Assembly (NCBI GenBank): GCA_964518835.1 | Contig: CAZFKU010000064.1 | Span: forward strand, 1-6,762 | Direction of reading: 5' to 3' | Length of the DNA: 6,762 bases | From: AB-629-J13 sp964518835 | GTDB taxonomy: Bacteria > Fidelibacterota > Marinisomatia > Marinisomatales > AB-629-J13 | In this document: piece by piece, positions 1 to 5,550 of the stretch | How positions within the stretch are numbered: the first letter of the stretch is position 1 | Layout of the letters: every line of letters starts with the position of its first letter | Translations under genes and position numbers: made by a program | Notes under the pieces: generated by a model | The model's input: the letters and a program-made list of their open reading frames with translations, nothing else | What the model was told of the DNA's origin: nothing | The model's database searches: none

Positions 1-230
1 GCCGTTAATTCCACTAATCCGGCATTATAAGTGACAACACCGACTTTTTTATCAAGGCTTACATCAACTGAGACAACGCCATCCAACTCATTCAAACTGG
101 ATTTTATTTTATTGACACACATCCCGCATTGAATGGTATTGAGTTTTATTTCTGCTTTTACCGTATCACCGCAGCTTGAAACCAAAATTACTGTAGCAGC
201 TAAACATAAAATAGATGATTTGATTTTCAT
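1..230 (-). CDS. HMA-domain (heavy-metal-binding) lipoprotein, 3' part missing
   Basis: This is the first 76 codons of a gene that runs off the left edge. The start ATG (228-230) is preceded by a good ribosome site, GGAG, five bases upstream. Residues 1-19 form a signal peptide ending in a lipobox, V-S-S-C, with the lipidated Cys at residue 20, so the product should be membrane-anchored outside the cytoplasm. From about residue 27 it reads as an HMA (MerP/CopZ-type ferredoxin-like) domain: a first beta strand, the metal-binding pair C35-G-M-C38, a helix carrying KIKSSLNEL, then GVVSVDVSLDKK and GVVTY as the second and third strands. The usual Met two residues before the first Cys is Ile33. 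Family knowledge suggests binding of Cu(I) or another soft metal, as a chaperone, scavenger or sensor; the metal cannot be told from sequence. It lies 50 nt downstream of the isochorismatase-family gene on the same strand and probably shares its transcript. Whether a second domain follows is unknown. Confidence 0.85.
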   Translation of the reverse strand, partial: MKIKSSILCLAATVILVSSCGDTVKAEIKLNTIQCGMCVNKIKSSLNELDGVVSVDVSLDKKVGVVTYNAGLVELT

Positions 231-280
231 TTTTTCTCCATTGGTTTAATTTTAAAGTATGAAATTAATTTTATTTTGGA

Positions 281-808
281 TTATTTGACCAAATTAATCA
301 GGGCTCGAAATCGATCTCCTTCTGCAATTTTCTGTTCCTCAAATAATAACAATTCGTAAGTGGTAAGTAACCCTCCCTTTTCAGATATTCGCTGTAACCC
401 TACATCATGATTCAGTTTTTTTCGTGAAGTCACTGCATCTGCAACCACCTGTACTTTTTTCCCCATTGTAAGCAAATCCATGGCGGTTTGATAAACACAG
501 ACGTGGGTTTCAATTCCGCAGAGTATGACTTCATCCGGACCATACTTTTTTAATTCTGTAAGATATTCAGCTGATTCACCACAACTGAACACATTTTTCT
601 TGATGGGAGATTTCCCTTTCATCACATCTTTTACCTTTGAAATTGTTGGACCTAACTTATCCGGTAATTGCTCCATCCAGATGATAGGAATATCCAAAAG
701 TTGAACGCCTTTCAATAAAATATTCAGGTTAATTAAAAATTGATCTTTATTTTCCATAAGAGGGACCAGTTTTTCCTGAACATCAATTAATGTCAATATT
801 TTTTTCAT
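281..808 (-). CDS. Isochorismatase-family cysteine hydrolase (YcaC/ISOC-like)
   Basis: This is a 175-residue cytosolic hydrolase of the isochorismatase-like alpha/beta superfamily, full length for the small single-domain members. The catalytic triad is visible: Asp9 in LIDVQEKL, a lysine at 70-71 in IKKNVFSC, and nucleophile Cys104 in LCGIETHVCVYQTAMDL. The segment MEQLPDKLGPT (45-55) matches the family's TEQYPKGLGPT-type loop and places it with the YcaC/ISOC1-ISOC2 branch rather than nicotinamidase or true isochorismatase. No signal peptide is present. Family members hydrolyse C-N or ether bonds in small molecules through a Cys-linked intermediate; the substrate of this branch is generally unknown, so none is assigned. 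The start ATG has GAGG three bases upstream. It begins 9 nt after the stop of the cyclic phosphodiesterase gene, which supports co-transcription and perhaps translational coupling. Confidence 0.92.
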   Translation of the reverse strand: MKKILTLIDVQEKLVPLMENKDQFLINLNILLKGVQLLDIPIIWMEQLPDKLGPTISKVKDVMKGKSPIKKNVFSCGESAEYLTELKKYGPDEVILCGIETHVCVYQTAMDLLTMGKKVQVVADAVTSRKKLNHDVGLQRISEKGGLLTTYELLLFEEQKIAEGDRFRALINLVK

Positions 809-817
809 GTCCTCAAC

Positions 818-1318
818 TTATCCGGATAATTTTTGGCTGAACACCATTTCCCATCCTTCAATTATTTCTCCTGTTTTTACGATAGAAATACAATCAAAAT
901 TAATCTGTTTCGGTAATGAAATTTCTGAAATGATTCTTTCTTGATTTTCGGGTGACACAATTTTATACATAAGACTCAAATGAGGATCAAATCGGTATGG
1001 TTCCCGATTTTCAAAAAGATATGAAAAATTTTGTTGGAATTCCATTATGAAATCGTCTCTTTCAAATTGAATGTAAAGGGATTTAAACAGAATTTCACCA
1101 CCCATTATCCTTAATGAATTCAGATTGACTTTTTTAGATTGAGAACAGAATGATTCAATTTCATCAATCGGAATGTCTGAAAAATGTTGAATTTGACTCA
1201 AAAGTGTACAATGGGGGAAAAATTCAGGGGAATTATTTTCTCTCGCTAAACGAATGATCAAATTCCTTAATTGTACTTCTTGATCTTCTTCTGGAACGAG
1301 CCAGGCGGAAAATGGCAC
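818..1318 (-). CDS. 2H phosphoesterase, cyclic phosphodiesterase (CPDase)-like
   Basis: The 166-residue product carries both signature motifs of the 2H phosphoesterase superfamily: H36-C-T38 inside FFPHCTLLSQI, and H113-L-S115 inside RFDPHLSLMYK. These are about 77 residues apart, as expected for the two-lobed fold. The opening FSAWLVPEE and the PHxTLLS context resemble the CPDase branch, which opens cyclic nucleotide or ADP-ribose 1'',2''-phosphates in RNA metabolism. The exact substrate here is inferred only at family level; an RNA 2',3'-cyclic phosphate ligase or phosphodiesterase activity is an alternative. There is no signal peptide, so it should act in the cytosol. The start is GTG, chosen because an in-frame stop (the TAG of the upstream gene) lies only two codons before it and the first residues match the family. 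No clear Shine-Dalgarno precedes it. Since the stop of the aminopeptidase gene is just 6 nt upstream, expression probably depends on translational coupling. Confidence 0.9.
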   Translation of the reverse strand: MPFSAWLVPEEDQEVQLRNLIIRLARENNSPEFFPHCTLLSQIQHFSDIPIDEIESFCSQSKKVNLNSLRIMGGEILFKSLYIQFERDDFIMEFQQNFSYLFENREPYRFDPHLSLMYKIVSPENQERIISEISLPKQINFDCISIVKTGEIIEGWEMVFSQKLSG

Positions 1319-1324
1319 GTTTAT

Positions 1325-3814
1325 CTAATCCAGACGAACCTGATCCATTTGATCAAAAATATCCGCCAATTTCTTTTTAGATATTTTCATTGAACCGGGA
1401 AAAGTATTTCGTTTTTCCATTCTCTTTTTTACATAATATTTTCCCGAACTGAACTCCATTCCCGCAAGTAAATCATTTTCAGTAATCTCTAACATTTTTT
1501 TCAGGTGATCTTCTCCTCCGTATTTACATAAAATATTGATTGCTGCCCAGCGGATTCTGTAATTTGGATCTTCCAGAAATTGAATCATGTTTTCCAAAAC
1601 TTCGGGATGGTCTTTCACATATTTTTCAAGGCCTCTAACAGCGGTTGTCCTTGAATTCCAGGATGTCCCACCATAGGATGCCAATTGAACTAATTTTTGA
1701 AAATTTGAATCTGATTTTAACGAGGATAATTGATTGATCCCTGCTTTCCTCACAATATCATTATGAGACTCACGTTTCAATATAAATTCCAGATTTTTCA
1801 TCAAGGCATCTTCATTAACCCCTGACAAAGATTGAACTGCAGATCGGACAACATAGTCGTTAAAATCGGACTTGATTATTTCTGTTAAAAACTGTGTTAT
1901 TTCATCACCTTTTGAGTTTTTTAAAAGACGCAAAACCTCACTTTTAACTCTTGCATCAGTTTCTTGATGATAGAGGTGCATAATTTGAGTTTCTTTTCCT
2001 TTTAATTTTAAATTGGAAAGAGCAGTTGCCGCCTCTTTCCTTACACCCCAAAAATCATCGGATTCCATTGAATGGAAAAGTGCTTTAATATTATTACTAC
2101 CGGTTTTTTTCCTGCCCATTTCTTCTGCTGCCCAAATCTTGTCATTCACGTTGGGAGCATGGAATAATTGATGAGTCAATTCCTCATTTGATTTTTTATG
2201 TTTCATAAACTTGGGAATCTGAAACCCCTCATCAAACACTACCATGTCAGGTTCTTTTGATGGGAAGAAAAAATCCTGTTTTGTTTTTGTCAATTCATCA
2301 TTAAATCGATTAATAGTTCCATCATCTATCAAAACAGTGAATGGAAGACGGAATATGGAAGAAGTGGTGGTGTCCTGAGTTTGTTCAACACTAATGATTG
2401 TACCTTTCTTTTTTTTATCATAACGGTGTTTCACGGTTAATTCCGGTAGTCCGGGAGTGTACATCCATTGGTCAAAAAACCAGTAAAGATTTTTTCCTGT
2501 TGTCTCTTCAAATGCTTTTTTCAGATCATAAGATTCTACATTTTTATAGGCGTTTTCCATTGTATAAAATTGCAGTCCTTTTTGAAAGGGTTCTTTACCA
2601 AGAATTTTTTGAAGCATATTCATAACAACGGCACCTTTAGCATAAACATTGGCATCAAATAAATCGTTGGAATCCTCATAATGGTAAAAGACCATGGGTT
2701 TTTTACTGTAATCTGCGTGTTTTACGCTCCTTACCTCTCTATACCTGTAATATTCCTTTTCAGAAATCCCGTATTTGTGTTCAGCCCAAATAAGTTCCAT
2801 AAAGGATGTGATTCCTTCATTCAGCCAAATATTTGCCCAATTCCGGGTAGTTATCAAATCGCCGTACCATTGGTGAGCCAGTTCATGAGCGACCAGCCAT
2901 TCACTGGAATGATTTGGTTGAGCAGATTCTGGATGCATCGTTCGATCAGTCATGTGACTCAGCGTAATATTTTCCATTCCTCCCCACATAAAATCCTCAA
3001 CTATTATCTGGTCATATTTTTCAAAGGGATAAGGTAATGCTGTATATTCATTAAAAAGTTCAATCATTTCAGGTGTATGACCAAAAGACCGTAAAGCATC
3101 TTCACGGTTATGTTCCGGGTAAACCCAGTATGAAACTGGAACAGATGATGAATTGTCCTTTATTTCCTTGAATTCGCCTGCCACGAATGATATAAGATAA
3201 CTTACCATGGGTGCAGACTCACTCCAATGATAAGTTCGTTTTCCTGCCGACTTCTTAATATCTATTAAAGCGCCATTGGAAACGGCAACATAGGGTGTAT
3301 CAACCGTGAGAATACATTCAAAAGTGCTTTTGTCATTGGGATAATCATATAGAGGAACCCAATGCTGGTTGTGCATTTGCTCTCCCTGTGTCCATGCCTG
3401 TACATGTTTTTCTGGATAAACTGAATCTGGTTGCACAAAAAAACATCCCAGTTTCGGAAATGCCTCATAGTCAATAGAGATTGTTATTTTGTCATCCAGG
3501 TCATAATTCCGATTTAACGGAATAACTAATTTATTTTTTTTCATTTCAAATGATTCATTATGTTTGCCATCAATCACAATTGAATTAATATTAATATTTT
3601 TTGAATTAAATGAAATACTATCCATTTGATTTGATAAAAGCGAAACAGTGTGAGTGACCTTACCCTCCACCGATTTTGCATTCAAATTAATATAAATATC
3701 AATTACGGAATGAAGTAGGTCATATTCCCTGTCTGGTGTGGGATGAAAAGATTCATTTCCACCAACACAAAAACAGAACAGAATTAATAATAGGGATATT
3801 TTACGTGGAATCAT
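1325..3814 (-). CDS. Exported M1-family zinc aminopeptidase with C-terminal HEAT repeats
   Basis: This 829-residue protein is a gluzincin metallopeptidase. Residues 1-19 are a hydrophobic signal sequence; Cys14 and Cys16 lie at its end but neither has a canonical lipobox, so periplasmic or anchored location is open. Residues about 25-210 form the M1 N-terminal beta domain. The catalytic domain (about 230-450) holds the substrate-recognition motif G-G-M-E-N (278-282, the GGMEN form also seen in leukotriene A4 hydrolase), the zinc motif H310-E-L-A-H314 with the third ligand Glu333 exactly 18 residues later (WLNEG), and Tyr391 in NVYAKG as the likely transition-state tyrosine. A beta-sandwich linker (about 450-550) is followed by about 230 residues of helical HEAT-type repeats (for example VRKEAATALSNL, VVRSAVQSL, RIRWAAINILCKYGG) in place of the usual ERAP1-like C-domain, then a basic tail. 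It should remove N-terminal residues from peptides. The start ATG has AAAGGAAA upstream at suitable spacing. It heads the minus-strand gene cluster. Confidence 0.96.
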   Translation of the reverse strand: MIPRKISLLLILFCFCVGGNESFHPTPDREYDLLHSVIDIYINLNAKSVEGKVTHTVSLLSNQMDSISFNSKNININSIVIDGKHNESFEMKKNKLVIPLNRNYDLDDKITISIDYEAFPKLGCFFVQPDSVYPEKHVQAWTQGEQMHNQHWVPLYDYPNDKSTFECILTVDTPYVAVSNGALIDIKKSAGKRTYHWSESAPMVSYLISFVAGEFKEIKDNSSSVPVSYWVYPEHNREDALRSFGHTPEMIELFNEYTALPYPFEKYDQIIVEDFMWGGMENITLSHMTDRTMHPESAQPNHSSEWLVAHELAHQWYGDLITTRNWANIWLNEGITSFMELIWAEHKYGISEKEYYRYREVRSVKHADYSKKPMVFYHYEDSNDLFDANVYAKGAVVMNMLQKILGKEPFQKGLQFYTMENAYKNVESYDLKKAFEETTGKNLYWFFDQWMYTPGLPELTVKHRYDKKKKGTIISVEQTQDTTTSSIFRLPFTVLIDDGTINRFNDELTKTKQDFFFPSKEPDMVVFDEGFQIPKFMKHKKSNEELTHQLFHAPNVNDKIWAAEEMGRKKTGSNNIKALFHSMESDDFWGVRKEAATALSNLKLKGKETQIMHLYHQETDARVKSEVLRLLKNSKGDEITQFLTEIIKSDFNDYVVRSAVQSLSGVNEDALMKNLEFILKRESHNDIVRKAGINQLSSLKSDSNFQKLVQLASYGGTSWNSRTTAVRGLEKYVKDHPEVLENMIQFLEDPNYRIRWAAINILCKYGGEDHLKKMLEITENDLLAGMEFSSGKYYVKKRMEKRNTFPGSMKISKKKLADIFDQMDQVRLD

Positions 3815-4010
3815 GTAATATTTCCTTTGAAATTAGAGGGAATAGTTAAAGAAAATGTCGTACCAATTAATAATAAGTGTGTATATTTAAGGTTATGAAT
3901 TTCCTGTACATTTTCATTACAACCTACAATTAATTCCTAACATTTTCTAAAGGAGAGTGGGGGCTGTGTTTTACATTCATCAAAATAACAAGGAAAATTT
4001 AGTGCCATAA
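3815..4010. promoter_or_regulatory. Divergent intergenic region between aminopeptidase and dehydrogenase genes
   Basis: This 196-bp, A/T-rich spacer must carry the promoters of the minus-strand cluster and the plus-strand dehydrogenase, because the two genes point away from each other. I see the ribosome site of the aminopeptidase at its left end. On the plus strand there is a TACAAT at 3925-3930 that could be a -10 hexamer, but nothing resembling a -35 lies 17 bp upstream, so it is only a weak candidate. No convincing promoter pair was found on the minus strand. A strong Shine-Dalgarno-like TAAAGGAG lies at 3948-3955 and belongs to the mini-ORF described separately. No inverted repeat of useful length was noticed. 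Confidence 0.5.
3966..4010 (+). CDS. Possible 14-residue leader peptide upstream of the dehydrogenase
   Basis: A GTG at 3966 opens a 14-codon frame (reading VFYIHQNNKENLVP) that ends in TAA at 4008-4010, the three bases directly before the dehydrogenase ATG and in the same frame. The Shine-Dalgarno-like TAAAGGAG at 3948-3955 sits 10 nt before this GTG, the best ribosome site in the region. The dehydrogenase ATG itself has only an AAGGA (3990-3994) 16 nt away, further than usual. Two readings fit: a short leader peptide whose termination delivers ribosomes to the ATG, or an N-terminal extension of the dehydrogenase interrupted by a stop. The peptide has no recognised function and no run of one amino acid that would suggest classical attenuation. 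It may also be chance. Confidence 0.3.
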   Translation: MFYIHQNNKENLVP

Positions 4011-5336
4011 ATGACAACTAATCTAAAAGAAAAAATCACCGATCGGTCTGCGAAAATCGGTATAATCGGCTTAGGATATGTGGGACTTCCTCTGGCTTGT
4101 GAATTCGGTTATGCAGGTTTTACAGTTACCGGGATTGATATAGATAAACAAAGAGTCACCTCACTAAATGAAGGGGAAAACTATATCAGTGACGTGGATG
4201 ATGAAAAGTTCGGGGAATTAGTCCAATCCGGAGCATTTAACGCAACCACTGACTATTCATGTATAGAGGAATTAGATGTACTTTCTATCTGTGTACCCAC
4301 ACCGTTGAACAAATTGAAGGATCCGGATGTCTCTTTTATCAACCATGCTTTATCACAGATTGTTAAATTTTTACACGATGGTTTGCTAATTGTGCTAGAA
4401 AGTACCACCTATCCCGGTACAACCAGAGAAATGGTATTACCAAAGCTTAAAGCATCAGACCTTGAAATCGGCAGTGAATTATACTTGTGTTTTTCGCCTG
4501 AACGGGTGGACCCGGGAAATGAAACCTATACAATTTCCAACACACCCAAGGTAATCGGAGGGATTACGGAGAAATGTACTGAATTAGGAAAAGTACTTTA
4601 TGAGCAAATTGTTGAGGAAGTCGTCCCAGTTTCTTCACCTGAATCTGCAGAAATGGTAAAATTGCTGGAAAACACTTTTCGATCCATAAATATAGGATTG
4701 GCGAATGAAGTTGCCATCATGTGTGAAAAATTGGGTGTGGATGCCTGGGAAGTGATCAATGCTGCAGGAACCAAACCTTTCGGATTCATGAAATTTTCTC
4801 CCGGACCCGGATTGGGAGGGCATTGTATTCCTATTGATCCTCATTATTTAGCATGGAAAATGAAATCTCTGGATTATCGGGCACGGTTTATTGAACTTGC
4901 AAGTGAAATAAATACAGAAATGCCCCAGCATGTTGTGAATATTATAGGACGGGGATTAAACCGTTTTCAAAAACCTGTGAATGGAAGCAATGTTTTAATT
5001 TTAGGAGTAGCATACAAAAAAGATATTGATGATGTCCGGGAATCTCCTGCATTGGACGTTATGAGATTGCTGGAAAAAGAGGGAGCTGTAGTTGATTATT
5101 ACGACCCCTTTGTGTCCAAATTTGCCTGGAATTCCGGTCATAAATCAGGATTACCATCTTTAAGTGGTATTGAAAATTTTGACGTCACTGTTATCCTGAC
5201 AGATCACTCAAATGTGGATTTTGGTTTTGTCCGAAAAAACAGCAAACTTATTATTGATACCCGAAATGTTTATCCACAGACAAAGGATAAAAATATCATC
5301 CGACTTGGTGTGGGTGAAAATGGATACAGCAATTAA
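4011..5336 (+). CDS. wbpA: UDP-N-acetylglucosamine 6-dehydrogenase, WbpA-like
   Basis: This 441-residue cytosolic enzyme belongs to the UDP-glucose/GDP-mannose dehydrogenase superfamily, which oxidises the sugar C6 alcohol to a carboxylate with two NAD+. The N-terminal Rossmann domain has G20-L-G-Y-V-G25. Then come CVPTPLNK, ESTTYPGTT (130-138), SPERVDPGN with Glu164, and IGGIT. The central helix carries Lys217 and Asn221 (MVKLLEN), followed by TKPFGFMKFSPGPGLGGHCIPIDP with catalytic Cys272. The C-terminal domain has LGVAYKKDIDDVRESP. The TKPFGF stretch, the PTPLNK and the YPGTT segments match WbpA-type enzymes, which make UDP-GlcNAc uronate for O-antigen or capsule, better than the UDP-glucose or UDP-ManNAc branches; substrate remains inferred. 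Length is normal and all key residues are present. ATG 4011 is the first possible start after an in-frame TAA at 4008. No other glycan-synthesis gene lies in the window. No hairpin terminator is visible after the stop. Confidence 0.95.
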   Translation: MTTNLKEKITDRSAKIGIIGLGYVGLPLACEFGYAGFTVTGIDIDKQRVTSLNEGENYISDVDDEKFGELVQSGAFNATTDYSCIEELDVLSICVPTPLNKLKDPDVSFINHALSQIVKFLHDGLLIVLESTTYPGTTREMVLPKLKASDLEIGSELYLCFSPERVDPGNETYTISNTPKVIGGITEKCTELGKVLYEQIVEEVVPVSSPESAEMVKLLENTFRSINIGLANEVAIMCEKLGVDAWEVINAAGTKPFGFMKFSPGPGLGGHCIPIDPHYLAWKMKSLDYRARFIELASEINTEMPQHVVNIIGRGLNRFQKPVNGSNVLILGVAYKKDIDDVRESPALDVMRLLEKEGAVVDYYDPFVSKFAWNSGHKSGLPSLSGIENFDVTVILTDHSNVDFGFVRKNSKLIIDTRNVYPQTKDKNIIRLGVGENGYSN

Positions 5337-5550
5337 CACTTTGATTTAAATTAATAAATTTCCTTATTTTGCTGGGAGTGTATAAAGAATTTTTATTAAA
5401 ATGCCGATATTAAAAGTGGGAATCACGTCATTAAAGTAAGAAAATGATTGGTAAATTTTTATTAATCTTATTCTTGCATTGCATAATACAAAATCGTATT
5501 ATGGACGGGAAAGAAGTAATAAATTTTGCAAAATTAACCGTGAGGTGAAC
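5337..5550 (+). promoter_or_regulatory. Intergenic region upstream of the acidic barrel protein gene
   Basis: The 214-bp spacer is strongly A/T-rich and contains no obvious protein gene. It holds the candidate promoter and inverted repeat at 5474-5503, a ribosome site GAGGTGA at 5542-5548, and a 12-base direct repeat (AATTTTTATTAA, near 5388 and 5455) that may be low-complexity chance. A 34-codon frame, 5444-5548, begins with a hydrophobic stretch (MIGKFLLILFLHCII) and stops 2 nt before the next gene, but it lacks a good ribosome site and overlaps the promoter candidate, so I do not call it a gene. No G/C-rich hairpin followed by T residues was seen after the dehydrogenase. Confidence 0.5.
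5474..5503 (+). promoter_or_regulatory. Candidate promoter overlapped by a perfect inverted repeat
   Basis: TTGCAT (5474-5479) and TATTAT (5497-5502) are separated by exactly 17 bp, the ideal spacing for a housekeeping sigma factor; the -10 matches TATAAT at five of six positions, the -35 at only three. The arms CATAATAC (5482-5489) and GTATTATG (5496-5503) are perfect reverse complements around a 6-base centre, AAAATC. The right arm covers the -10, where a bound dimeric repressor would block transcription. The site lies 48 nt before the start of the downstream gene. The regulator is unknown and no binding-site family is recognised. In A/T-rich DNA both elements could be coincidental. Confidence 0.4.

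Noticed and set aside
2398..3037. Three plus-strand open frames inside the aminopeptidase gene (2398-2625, 2468-2662, 2681-3037)
   Set aside because: They lie opposite the catalytic domain and beta-sandwich, which carry clear conserved motifs on the minus strand; their translations show no domain and are Phe-rich from the A/T-rich complement.
3265..3474. Minus-strand open frame of 69 codons overlapping the aminopeptidase in another frame
   Set aside because: It sits within the well-supported N-terminal beta domain and shows no recognisable protein features.
4598..4844. Two minus-strand open frames inside the dehydrogenase gene
   Set aside because: They oppose the region encoding the catalytic Lys and Cys motifs of the dehydrogenase and have no supporting features.
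5344..5362. A/T-rich imperfect inverted repeat after the dehydrogenase stop as a terminator
   Set aside because: The arms are about five bases of A and T only, with no G/C stem and no clear T run in the right place, so it is not a credible intrinsic terminator.
5388..5466. Two copies of AATTTTTATTAA as a functional direct repeat
   Set aside because: The unit is made only of A and T in an A/T-rich spacer and occurs just twice, so chance is the simplest explanation.
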